Below, one piece after another: positions 8,813-15,785 of a stretch of 39,090 bases of DNA. The notes beneath the pieces were generated by a model. It was not told the DNA's origin and searched no databases. It was given only the letters and a program-made list of their open reading frames with translations. This DNA comes from Methanoculleus sp. Lineage in GTDB: Archaea; Halobacteriota; Methanomicrobia; Methanomicrobiales; Methanoculleaceae. The position numbers were made by a program, and so were the translations under genes. How positions within the stretch are numbered: the first letter of the stretch is position 1; every line of letters starts with the position of its first letter. The stretch covers positions 1 to 39,090 of the forward strand of contig NZ_JAJGBK010000030.1 in the NCBI RefSeq assembly GCF_020696975.1, read 5' to 3'.

Positions 8813-9417
8813 ACGCGTTCACCCTCTGTTGCCGTATCCACGGTATACACCGACCCCTTCTCCGCGATCATGATCGCCTTGTGCCGGCGCTCCCAGAGGA
8901 TCGTGAGGCCGTACCAGGTCCAGCAGATGAGACACATGCCCAGCATGAGCCCGAGAATCCGGTCGAACATCCCGCCCAGAACAAAATACGCCATAACGGC
9001 GGCGAGGAGAACGGAGGCCACCGGCAGACTCAGAGACCGGACGATGCGCTGTCTCCGGGTCATGTTGTCCCTGACGAACTCGCCGGCGGCAACCCGTGCA
9101 TACTGCTTCCGGTAACTGAGCAGGAAACCGAGGGCCGCTCCCACCCCAATGGCGAGGCCCGTCCATACGGCCGGGTACCCCGGAGGAGCATCCTCGACCA
9201 GGGTAAAGAGCGCCGCTGCCGCCGCCGAGAAGGCTATCGCCGTTATCAGCAACTGGTTATGGTAGCGCTTCCACCACCCGGGTTCGACCCGGAGGGGGCC
9301 ATCCTGCCCCCCCGCCGCCGCGGCCGTCGCCGGCCGCACCTTGAGATCCGTCCGCATCGACGCCTGCAGGGGGCACCAGCCCAGGTATGCCCGTATCGTC
9401 TCCATAAGAGGCATCAT
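8809..9417 (-). CDS. DUF1673-like membrane protein, divergent first copy
   Basis: 202 residues from the ATG at 9417, which overlaps the stop of the HTH regulator; the stop overlaps the next start. The longer open frame to 9969 is antiphase to the regulator and is not used. The start MMPLMETIRAYLGWCP keeps the GWCP motif of the two paralogues, but the GTGRRYAAP block is replaced by an Ala-rich linker (near residues 30-40). Four hydrophobic segments follow (two near residues 57-105, two near 135-175). The C-terminus VYTVDTATEGERV keeps only a trace of the TDDP tail. It is the most diverged member of the triplet and may have taken on a different role. Confidence 0.75.
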   Translation of the reverse strand: MMPLMETIRAYLGWCPLQASMRTDLKVRPATAAAAGGQDGPLRVEPGWWKRYHNQLLITAIAFSAAAAALFTLVEDAPPGYPAVWTGLAIGVGAALGFLLSYRKQYARVAAGEFVRDNMTRRQRIVRSLSLPVASVLLAAVMAYFVLGGMFDRILGLMLGMCLICWTWYGLTILWERRHKAIMIAEKGSVYTVDTATEGERV

Positions 9418-9860
9418 ATCATCTCCCGGAGTTTCGCAAAGAGTTCGTCGGCCAACCGTGTCGGATCGTCGGTCTTCGTGAGCACAATCCCCAGTTCGTC
9501 CGCGTAGCCCCAGAGGAGCTCGATGCACCGGGCGTACCGGGGGCATGTGCCGCAGTCGCCCTCGTGCTCGTACCAGACCTGCACCCCGTGGTCTGCCGAG
9601 ACGAAGACGATCGCAGCCGCATTGAAGGGGACGGAACGGCCGAAGAGGACGCCTTTTTCCGCGTTCAGGCGCTCGACCTCGATCTGGTTCGCCTGCGCCA
9701 TCTCGAGAAGCGTCTCTTCGACCTTGCGGTCCATGGCAAGCAGCGCCTTCGAGACCGCCTGGCGGGATATCTTGAAGCGATTCGCGATCTGGATGTTTAC
9801 AAGACCGCTCCGCCTGAGCTGCCAGAACGCGAACTGCCTCTCGTCCAGGGATAGGGGCAT
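9414..9860 (-). CDS. HTH transcriptional regulator with Cys motif
   Basis: 148 residues. Residues 5-45 form a helix-turn-helix (ERQFAFWQLRRSG, IANRFKISRQAVSKAL), followed by a helical linker (residues 46-68) and a small strand-rich sensor part with C103-x2-C106-x5-C112, a possible metal or redox site. The last 25 residues contain TKTDDPTRLADELF, which resembles the C-terminal motif of the membrane proteins encoded downstream. It is the first gene of a four-gene operon in which every junction overlaps as ATGA. A perfect inverted repeat lies between its TATA box and start codon (9863-9882), suggesting autoregulation. The family name is unknown to me; DNA binding is well supported. Confidence 0.8.
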   Translation of the reverse strand: MPLSLDERQFAFWQLRRSGLVNIQIANRFKISRQAVSKALLAMDRKVEETLLEMAQANQIEVERLNAEKGVLFGRSVPFNAAAIVFVSADHGVQVWYEHEGDCGTCPRYARCIELLWGYADELGIVLTKTDDPTRLADELFAKLREMI

Positions 9861-9862
9861 GC

Positions 9863-9882
9863 GTCAACATAGACGGGTTGAC
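9863..9882. promoter_or_regulatory. Operator-like inverted repeat at the HTH-DUF1673 operon start
   Basis: GTCAAC (9863-9868) and GTTGAC (9877-9882) form a perfect inverted repeat with an 8-bp spacer. It begins 3 bp upstream of the start codon at 9860 and abuts the TATA box, so a bound protein would cover the transcription start. The encoded HTH protein is the obvious candidate. Confidence 0.55.
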
Positions 9883-9891
9883 ATAATAAAC
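9883..9891 (-). promoter_or_regulatory. TATA box of the HTH-DUF1673 operon
   Basis: GTTTATTAT on the minus strand, centred 27 nt upstream of the ATG at 9860. This spacing predicts a leaderless mRNA. Confidence 0.6.
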
Positions 9892-10035
9892 AATTCGGTT
9901 TGTCCTCATCGAACTCAACCCTAAGCCTCTCCTCGTGCCGGAGGATACCTGCACCTCACCCGAACCCATCTTCGCCTGAGAAGAGACGTTGCATTGCTAT
10001 ACGACCGCACAAAACGCAAGCCTTAACTGCCCGGA

Positions 10036-10044
10036 GATATTTAG
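10036..10044 (+). promoter_or_regulatory. TATA-like box of the TetR gene
   Basis: GATATTTAG, followed by palindromes at 10048-10059 and 10061-10078 that would overlap the transcription start. The expected leader is about 30 nt and carries TGAGGA about 10 nt before the ATG. Confidence 0.45.
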
Positions 10045-10047
10045 AGT

Positions 10048-10078
10048 GAGTGGTCACTCTAGAGTGACCGGTCGCTCT
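10048..10078. promoter_or_regulatory. Double palindromic operator for a TetR-type repressor
   Basis: Two palindromes in tandem: GAGTGGTCACTC (10048-10059) and AGAGTGACCGGTCGCTCT (10061-10078, one mismatched pair). Both contain the half-site GAGTGACC or its complement. Their place between TATA box and start codon, directly upstream of a tetR gene, is the usual arrangement for autorepression by TetR proteins, which bind such 12-18 bp dyads. Confidence 0.65.
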
Positions 10079-10093
10079 GAGGAATGGATCCGT

Positions 10094-10672
10094 ATGACCG
10101 AGGAGAGGAACGAAAAGAAAGCAGCCATCGCCGGAGCAGCCGTCAGGCTCTTCACGGAGAGGGGGTTCCACGGCACCCCGACATCGCTCATCGCGCGCGA
10201 GGCCGGCGTCTCGAACGGGACGCTCTTCCATTACTTCCCAACGAAAGAGGAACTCATCAACTTCGCCTACTTCGAGGTTAAAAGCCGGATGACGGAGGAT
10301 ATCGGCAGGGGAGTCGACGGGGAACAGGCGAACAGGGAGAAGATGCGGAGATTATGGCGCAGCGCCGTTCTCTGGGGGGTCGACCACCCCGACGAATACA
10401 TGTTCGTCCAGCAGTTCTGCTCGTCCCCGTTCATCAGGAGACTGCCCCCCGAGGAGTTCCTGAAGGACGCCCCGGCCGTCTTCGAGGTTCTTACCGAAAC
10501 CCTCGGGAAGAGCTGCCTCGAGGGCATGGCGATCGAGGTCGCCTTCTCCGTCATATCCTCTCCGATCGACGCCGTCATCAGGTCGATCATCAACTCGGGC
10601 GGCAACCTTGACGCAGATCGGTTGATCGACGCTTCGTTCGAGATCATATGGAGGGGGTTGACGGGAGAATGA
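10094..10672 (+). CDS. TetR/AcrR family transcriptional regulator
   Basis: 192 residues from the ATG at 10094; an upstream in-frame ATG at 9989 would translate through the operator and is rejected. Residues 8-55 are the TetR HTH: AAVRLFTERGFHGTPTSLIA, then EAGVSNGTLFHYFPTKEELI, with the invariant YF-x-K-EEL block. The C-terminal ligand-binding half is unspecific. Its stop overlaps an ATG of the following aldo/keto reductase frame, and both are probably co-transcribed. By family, an effector ligand would release the protein from the palindromes at 10048-10078. The ligand cannot be read from the sequence; a substrate or product of the reductase is a reasonable guess. Confidence 0.92.
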   Translation: MTEERNEKKAAIAGAAVRLFTERGFHGTPTSLIAREAGVSNGTLFHYFPTKEELINFAYFEVKSRMTEDIGRGVDGEQANREKMRRLWRSAVLWGVDHPDEYMFVQQFCSSPFIRRLPPEEFLKDAPAVFEVLTETLGKSCLEGMAIEVAFSVISSPIDAVIRSIINSGGNLDADRLIDASFEIIWRGLTGE

Positions 10673-10701
10673 CTGAGAGTGCGGGAGAGGAGGAACTGAC
10701 C

Positions 10702-11910
10702 ATGCTGTATCGGAAGATGGAGAAGACCGGGGACGAACTCTCGGTACTGGGCTTCGGCTGCATGAGGCTGCCGACGAAGGGTATGGGCATCGATGAAGAA
10801 CGGGCGATACGGCAGATCCGGTACGCCGTCGACCACGGGGTGAACTACCTCGATACCGCGCTGCTATACCCGGGAAGCGAGCAGGTGCTCGGCCGCGCGC
10901 TCGCCGACGGCTACCGGGAGAGAGTCAAGCTGGCGACGAAACTGCCGCATATGCTCGTTACGTCACGCGAGGATATGGACAGGATGCTCGATCTCCAGCT
11001 CAAGACCTTAAAGACGGACCATATCGACTACTACCTTATCCACAGCCTCTCAAGCGGTGAAGGCTGGAGGAAGATGAAGGATCTCGGGGTCGCTGAGTTT
11101 CTCGATGCGGCGAAGGCGGACGGCCGGATCGTGAACGCAGGCTTCTCATCCCACTGTGGCGTCGAGGCCTTCAAGGAGATCGTCGACGACTACGACTGGG
11201 ACTTCTGCCAGATCCAGTACAACTACCTGGACGAGACGAACCAGGCAGGGACTGAGGGGCTCATATATGCGGCATCAATTGGGCTCGGTGTCGTCATCAT
11301 GGAGCCGCTCCGGGGCGGCTACCTTGCAAAGGACCCGCCGGCAGAGGTGCAGGCCGTCTGGGACGAGGCCGACGTGAAGAGGACGCCGGCCGAGTGGGGG
11401 CTCCGGTGGGTCTGGAATCACCCGGAGGTCACGGTGGTCCTCTCGGGGATGAACGACGAGCGGCATATCGAGGAGAACATCCGGATCGCCGGCGAAGCCC
11501 GCCCGAATTCTCTCACGGAAAAGGAACTCGAGATCGTCGGCCGGGCGGCGGAGGCTTACCGCAGCCTGAACAGGGTGGGCTGCACCGGGTGCCGGTACTG
11601 CATGCCCTGTCCGGCGGGCGTCAACATCCCCGGATGCTTCGAGGCCTACAACACCGAGAGCGGAACGCTCCAGTCGAAGGTGATGTACCAACTCCACATC
11701 GGAGGGAAGATGGACGGAGCGGAACCGGCGTATGCGTCGCTCTGCAGGAACTGCGGCAAGTGCGTGAAGGTATGCCCGCAGCACCTCCCCATCCCGGAGC
11801 ACCTCGCGGAGGTCGCGAGGGAGTACGAGAGCGTCGGCATCCGGCTCATCGGGAGCGTGTCGGAGTATGTCCTCAGGCTCATGCGCTGGAACACGATGAG
11901 GAAAACCTGA
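10702..11910 (+). CDS. Aldo/keto reductase with C-terminal 4Fe-4S ferredoxin domain
   Basis: 402 residues from the ATG at 10702 (MLYRKMEKTGDELSVLGFG), which has GGAGGAAC upstream and is the usual N-terminus of the family; an in-frame ATG at 10669 that overlaps the tetR stop would add 11 residues. Residues 1-290 form an AKR barrel with D51, Y56, K80 and H114 in the catalytic positions. Residues 295-375 hold two Cys clusters, CTGCRYCMPCP and CRNCGKCVKVCP, that bind 4Fe-4S centres. This fusion is common in anaerobes and suggests electron exchange between ferredoxin and a carbonyl/alcohol couple. It is probably in one operon with tetR and so controlled by it. Confidence 0.92.
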   Translation: MLYRKMEKTGDELSVLGFGCMRLPTKGMGIDEERAIRQIRYAVDHGVNYLDTALLYPGSEQVLGRALADGYRERVKLATKLPHMLVTSREDMDRMLDLQLKTLKTDHIDYYLIHSLSSGEGWRKMKDLGVAEFLDAAKADGRIVNAGFSSHCGVEAFKEIVDDYDWDFCQIQYNYLDETNQAGTEGLIYAASIGLGVVIMEPLRGGYLAKDPPAEVQAVWDEADVKRTPAEWGLRWVWNHPEVTVVLSGMNDERHIEENIRIAGEARPNSLTEKELEIVGRAAEAYRSLNRVGCTGCRYCMPCPAGVNIPGCFEAYNTESGTLQSKVMYQLHIGGKMDGAEPAYASLCRNCGKCVKVCPQHLPIPEHLAEVAREYESVGIRLIGSVSEYVLRLMRWNTMRKT

Positions 11911-11924
11911 AGCGGCACGGATCA

Positions 11925-11936
11925 GAAAATTAATTG
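11925..11936 (+). promoter_or_regulatory. TATA box of the DUF169 gene
   Basis: GAAAATTAATTG centred about 29 nt upstream of the ATG at 11960, fitting a leaderless transcript. Confidence 0.5.
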
Positions 11937-11959
11937 CCGTTCCCCCGGAACAGAGCCGT

Positions 11960-12736
11960 ATGGATACAGCACTGCGCGACGCCTACACGCGGCTTCACGA
12001 GAAGTACTTCCCGGGGACGGAACTCCCGATCGCTTTCGAGGTCGGGGGCGCGACCGACGGTGTGGAGAAGGCCCCCGCCCCGAAGGGCTGGAGGTGCTTC
12101 GTCTGCGACCTTACGAAGGTACGAAACGGCAAAAGCCTCGTCTTCGACGAAGAGTCGATCGGGTGCCGCGGGGGGAGGTTCTACCTCGGCTACGACGCCG
12201 AACGGTTCCCCGACTTCCGCTACTTCCTCTCCTACGGAAAGCCCGGTGAGATGGAGGGAGAGCGCTACAAGCAGACGCCGGAGATCGTCGACGAACTCGA
12301 CCGGGGAACCACAAGGATACCGACGAAGGGAAAGAGCATCGTCTTCAAGCGCTGGGACAACCTCACGGACGCCGACAATCCGGACGCTGTCGTCTTCTTC
12401 ACGCGGCCCGAGGTGCTCTCCGGCCTTTTTACGCTTGCAAACTTCGACCGGGCCGACCCCTACGGCGTCATAACTCCCTTCGGCGCCGGGTGCAGCTCGG
12501 TCTTTTATTTTCCCTGGCTTGAGCAGCAGAGCGAGAGCCCAAGAGCGGTCCTCGGAATGTTCGACCCCTCGGCACGGCCCTGCATCCCGACAGACGTCCT
12601 GACGATGGCCTTCCCCATGAAGAAGTTTGAGAACGTCATCGGCTTCATGGAGGAGAGTTTCCTCATCACGGACTCATGGGAGAAGGTGATGAAGAAGATC
12701 GAGCGGAGCGACAGACTGCATTCACCTAAAAAATGA
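11960..12736 (+). CDS. DUF169 family protein
   Basis: 258 residues. The block CFVCDLTKVRNGKSLVF followed by GCRGGRFYLGY (residues about 46-80) and the later segment ITPFGAGCSSVFYFPW (near 180) are typical of DUF169 proteins, which are widespread in methanogens and anaerobic bacteria and have no established activity. Conserved Cys residues near positions 46, 49, 69 and 183 may be functional. No signal peptide or membrane span. It has its own TATA box just after the aldo/keto reductase stop, so it is likely transcribed separately. The gene converges on the dienelactone hydrolase gene, with the 62-bp repeats between. Confidence 0.85.
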   Translation: MDTALRDAYTRLHEKYFPGTELPIAFEVGGATDGVEKAPAPKGWRCFVCDLTKVRNGKSLVFDEESIGCRGGRFYLGYDAERFPDFRYFLSYGKPGEMEGERYKQTPEIVDELDRGTTRIPTKGKSIVFKRWDNLTDADNPDAVVFFTRPEVLSGLFTLANFDRADPYGVITPFGAGCSSVFYFPWLEQQSESPRAVLGMFDPSARPCIPTDVLTMAFPMKKFENVIGFMEESFLITDSWEKVMKKIERSDRLHSPKK

Positions 12737-12764
12737 CCGGATGGGGGGGGATCAGCCGAGCGTT

Positions 12765-13012
12765 CAGTCGAACATGCTGCGCATGTTCTCCAACTCCTGC
12801 CGGGCACTTACGCGCCCGCCAGTCGCCAGTCGAAAACGCTCCGCGTTTTCTCCAACTCCTCTCAGGCACTTACGCGCCCGCCAGTCGCCAGTCGAAAACG
12901 CTCCGCGTTTTCTCCAACTCCTCTCAGGCACTTACGTGCCCGCCAGTCGCCAGTCGAAAACGCTCCGCGTTTTCTCCAACTCCTCTCAGGCACTTACGTG
13001 CCTGAGAGTCGT
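12765..13012. repeat. Four tandem copies of a 62-bp hairpin repeat
   Basis: Copies start at 12765, 12827, 12889 and 12951. Each holds a first hairpin of 8 bp with a 3-nt loop, then TCCAACTCC, then a second hairpin around TTAC. Copies 2-4 carry GAAAACGC-TCC-GCGTTTTC; copy 1 carries GAACATGC-TGC-GCATGTTC, changed on both arms so pairing is kept. The second hairpin is imperfect in copies 1 and 2, has 5 bp in copy 3, and in copy 4 has 11 perfect pairs (arms 12982-12992 and 12997-13007). The period of 62 is not a multiple of three, which argues against coding. The last copy contains the stop codon of the minus-strand hydrolase gene. Confidence 0.9.
12982..13007. terminator. 11-bp hairpin at the hydrolase 3' end
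   Basis: CTCTCAGGCAC and its exact complement enclose a TTAC loop. The minus-strand hydrolase stop codon (TAA, 12994-12996) lies in the loop and its last codons form one arm. Lying between two convergent genes, it could stop or stabilise either transcript. Confidence 0.45.
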
Positions 13013-13761
13013 TGCTTGAAAAAAACCACCATCTCCTGATAGGCGCTCTCTGCGACGGGCGTCTCCACCAGTTGCCCGTCCTCCCTGATCATGAACCCGT
13101 GCGGCTCGCCCTGGTAGACCTTGAGCTCGAAGTACTTCCCGGCCGCATCGAGATCGGTCGCGTACCGGTAGATATCGCCCACCGGGCTTGCCTCATCCGC
13201 CGTGCCGTGGATGATCAGCATCGGGTCGGTGATGTTCTCGACGAACTCTGCCGGGGGGGTCCCGTTCGCCTGCCCGCCGGAGTAGGGGAAGCCGTACCAG
13301 GCGACGCCCGCACTGAACTCCTCAATCTGCGGCAGGAAGAGCATCGTGTAGCGCCCGCCCGCGCAGAACCCCGTCAGGCCGATGCTGCTCTCATTCACCT
13401 CGGGCCGGGTCCCAAGATACGCGACCGTATCGCGGACCAGCCCCTCCATCACGGTGTCCTCCGGCGACTCCTCGAAAGTCTGCCACTCGGGGGCGATGAC
13501 GACGAACCCCTCCGTCGCCAGGCGGTCGACCATGACCTCGTAGCCGGGCTCGAGCCCGTTGAAGGAGTGGAGCAGCACCAAGGCCGGGGACGGCCCGTCG
13601 CCCTCGGGGGTCGTGATGTAGGCCGGATAACTCTGACCGCCGCTCTGGATGTTCACCGTCGTTCCGTTCCGCATCCCGGCAGTGCCCACGTCGCTGGCGC
13701 CGGCTGAGCCGACCAGGAGGAGCAGGGATACAACCGCAACAAGCAGGATGACGTTTCTCAT
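12994..13761 (-). CDS. Exported dienelactone hydrolase family protein
   Basis: 255 residues with a signal peptide (residues 1-22, hydrophobic run, cleavage near AGA-SDV). Alpha/beta hydrolase with nucleophile C133 in GFCAGG, D189 in HGTADEASP and H221 in GEPHGFM: the Cys-Asp-His triad typical of dienelactone hydrolases. Substrate unknown; the exported location makes an intracellular chlorocatechol role unlikely, and esters or lactones outside the membrane are more plausible. The last codons and stop sit inside the fourth copy of the 62-bp repeat, so the C-terminal Leu-Ser-Gly-Thr derives from repeat DNA or gave rise to it. Confidence 0.9.
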   Translation of the reverse strand: MRNVILLVAVVSLLLLVGSAGASDVGTAGMRNGTTVNIQSGGQSYPAYITTPEGDGPSPALVLLHSFNGLEPGYEVMVDRLATEGFVVIAPEWQTFEESPEDTVMEGLVRDTVAYLGTRPEVNESSIGLTGFCAGGRYTMLFLPQIEEFSAGVAWYGFPYSGGQANGTPPAEFVENITDPMLIIHGTADEASPVGDIYRYATDLDAAGKYFELKVYQGEPHGFMIREDGQLVETPVAESAYQEMVVFFKQRLSGT

Positions 13762-13852
13762 GGGTCTCTCTCCATCTGGGGGTGCACCCCCCCATCCTGC
13801 TCACGTCATATAACAATGTCGCCCGGTCGGTACACCGGGCAAAAAGAGATGA

Positions 13853-15673
13853 TCAGATGAGTTTCCGGATCTCTGCAAACGTCGCGTTCTTCCAGACCCA
13901 CACACTGCTGCCGGTATAGTTCAGCCCGCCAGCAGCGCGGAGTTCCTCAAGGTTGTAGACCCGAGGTCCGTACTGGTAGCCAGTCTCGTTCAGCCACCAT
14001 CCCGGATACCCGGGCTCATCGACCGCCTCCGTTGCCGGATCGGTGATGAGACCGTTTGAATACATCACGATCAGTGTGCCCCCGAGACTGTGCCACTCGT
14101 CGATGATCTCGTCGCCCCGCGTGACGGTGAAGTTCGTCAGGAGACGTGCCGCCCCTTCCTCGTCGCCGGCGGCGATGAGGTCGGCCGCCTCTCTATCGGT
14201 CTCCTGCACGAGGGCTATCGATTCGGCCTCGAGTTCACCCTGTTTCGCGGCGATGATCTCGATCATCGCGTCGTAACGAAGCATGGCCCAGTTCGTCACG
14301 AGGTCGAACGTCCAGTAGGCTGTATCGCTATCGTATTTCAACCGGTCGCCGGACGCGTACGCGGCGGATACGTTCGTCGAGCCCGCGTAGATCGGCGCAT
14401 AGACCGTCTCGTATGCGACCGCCGGACCAAACCAGAGCACGCCTCCCACCGGGTCGGGGAGGGACGACCGTGCCTGGGCGACGTAACTGTAACTGCAGAA
14501 GACCGCCGAGACCGGCCGCGGGTTCGCCCCGGCACGGACCTCCATGTACGACCCGTTCTGGAAGTTCGTGTGGGCGTCGTCGGGCCCCAGGTAGCGGTAC
14601 GGGTTCCCGAACGGCCCTGCGGCCGCGCCGGCCGAGAGATCGAACCCGGTTCCCTCGTAGTGATCCCGGAAGAGCGAGAACGCTTCGGTGAGGTTGACCT
14701 TCTCGTCGGGCTTGATGGTGAACGGGTACGCCTTCGTGTACGAGTCCTCAACGTACGGGCTCAGGTTGAGCGACGGGGCAAGCCGGTCCTGGATGCGCCA
14801 GACCCGCATCAGCGAGTAGTAGGGATGCGCATACTCGCCGTAGCTGACGGCCTCGAGCCAGTCGAGGGAGCCGTCCGCAGGCGACCATGCGCCGGCCTCT
14901 TCGAGTTTGCCAAAGAGGTCCTCCGAGTATATCTGGTCAGGGTCACCGGGGACGACCTCACGGATCCTGAACTCGTTCGCCGCGACAAAGACCTCGCCGT
15001 CGGGGATCCTCTGTGCGACCCAGAGGCCTCCGCCGTCCTCCGGATCAAGGCTCGAGCAGATCTCAATGACCCACGCCTCCTCCGGGTCGGCGAAGACGAG
15101 CGTCTCGCCGGTTCCGTAATAGCCGTAGGTGTCGATCAGGCCGCCGACAAGTTCGACCGCCTCCCGTGCCTTCGTGCACCGCTCGAGCGCCACGTTCGAG
15201 AGCTCCGAGGAGTAGAAGATCCGCTTTCCTTCGGCTGCGTTGAGTTCCACTTTCGCGTAGTCGGTGCACTCGGCAGAGAGGAGCTGGTGCTCGTTCATCA
15301 TGCCATATGAGCCGGTGTAGTAGGCGTAGGTGTGCGGCACCTGGTCGATGTACCCGAGAATCAGGCACGAATCACCGCCGCTCGCACCTCCCGCCGCATC
15401 TGAACCGCTGTCGGGATCGAAGACGATTGCTCTCTTTTCTCCGGGAGCATGGTCGGCTGCGGGGATGTAAAGAAGGCTTATGTCGTCGACGTTTCTCCAG
15501 TCTATCCCGACGCCGTCGTTCGTATGCCCGACGTACATCGACCCGTCTTCGGACGCACCGGGCGTTATCGCAAAGACAGTACACGCCGCTGCATTTGCCG
15601 ACAGAAGCAGGAATGCAGCAAACAGGCAGAGGCCGCTTCGCAGGAGAACAGTTATACCGACACGCTTTCGCAT
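13853..15673 (-). CDS. Exported peptidase family C69 (dipeptidase) protein
   Basis: 606 residues from the ATG at 15673. An open frame continues to 15919, but the TATA box at 15695-15702 and the signal peptide support this start. Residues 1-30 are the signal peptide (RSGLCLFAAFLLLSANAAA); C31 directly follows and is the expected N-terminal nucleophile (CTVFAITPGASEDGSMYVG) exposed by processing. NEHQLLSAECT and the residues around ADPEEAWVIEICSS fit C69 dipeptidases of the Ntn-hydrolase fold. The product should be secreted or surface-held and cleave dipeptides. A Trp/Tyr-rich C-terminus (YPGWWLNETGYQYGPRVYNL) follows the catalytic domain. Confidence 0.9.
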   Translation of the reverse strand: MRKRVGITVLLRSGLCLFAAFLLLSANAAACTVFAITPGASEDGSMYVGHTNDGVGIDWRNVDDISLLYIPAADHAPGEKRAIVFDPDSGSDAAGGASGGDSCLILGYIDQVPHTYAYYTGSYGMMNEHQLLSAECTDYAKVELNAAEGKRIFYSSELSNVALERCTKAREAVELVGGLIDTYGYYGTGETLVFADPEEAWVIEICSSLDPEDGGGLWVAQRIPDGEVFVAANEFRIREVVPGDPDQIYSEDLFGKLEEAGAWSPADGSLDWLEAVSYGEYAHPYYSLMRVWRIQDRLAPSLNLSPYVEDSYTKAYPFTIKPDEKVNLTEAFSLFRDHYEGTGFDLSAGAAAGPFGNPYRYLGPDDAHTNFQNGSYMEVRAGANPRPVSAVFCSYSYVAQARSSLPDPVGGVLWFGPAVAYETVYAPIYAGSTNVSAAYASGDRLKYDSDTAYWTFDLVTNWAMLRYDAMIEIIAAKQGELEAESIALVQETDREAADLIAAGDEEGAARLLTNFTVTRGDEIIDEWHSLGGTLIVMYSNGLITDPATEAVDEPGYPGWWLNETGYQYGPRVYNLEELRAAGGLNYTGSSVWVWKNATFAEIRKLI

Positions 15674-15694
15674 AAGGAAAAGAGACAAAACGAG

Positions 15695-15702
15695 TTTAAA
15701 AG
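15695..15702 (-). promoter_or_regulatory. TATA box of the C69 peptidase gene
   Basis: CTTTTAAA on the minus strand, 25 nt from the ATG at 15673; no ribosome binding site is present in between. Expected to give a leaderless mRNA. Confidence 0.6.
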
Positions 15703-15753
15703 AATAGCGAATCGGTCGTTGCCGTTTCGGCACGGCAGGACGGAAGGGCAAAG

Positions 15754-15761
15754 AATATAAT
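15754..15761 (+). promoter_or_regulatory. TATA box of the NTF2-like gene
   Basis: AATATAAT centred 28 nt upstream of the ATG at 15786. With the box at 15695-15702 it makes a compact divergent promoter pair. Confidence 0.6.
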
Positions 15762-15785
15762 GCCCGCAGGACTGTTTGTAAAACA

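Noticed and set aside
8085-8822. A 493-residue minus-strand reading of the 7341-8084 gene
   Set aside because: The upstream half is antiphase to the DUF1673-like gene at 8081-8812, which has family motifs and coupled ends.
6429-9417. ABC ATPase and DUF1673-like membrane proteins as one transporter
   Set aside because: The ATPase is separated by about 90 bp and the membrane proteins lack permease features such as coupling-helix motifs.
9418-9969. N-terminal extension of the 8809-9417 gene
   Set aside because: It reads through the HTH regulator in another frame and shows no family similarity.
10669-10701. Upstream ATG of the aldo/keto reductase overlapping the tetR stop
   Set aside because: Possible coupling start, but the ATG at 10702 has a better ribosome site and gives the usual family N-terminus; kept only as an alternative.
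12765-13012. CRISPR-like array
   Set aside because: The copies abut directly with no variable spacers, contain hairpins throughout and no cas gene is present.
12733-13019. Two overlapping 90-residue open frames across the 62-bp repeats
   Set aside because: The repeat period is not a multiple of three, so each copy is read in another frame; the peptides are by-products of the repeat DNA.
14090-15310. A 406-residue open frame on the + strand
   Set aside because: Complement of the C69 peptidase gene; no recognisable motif or ribosome site.
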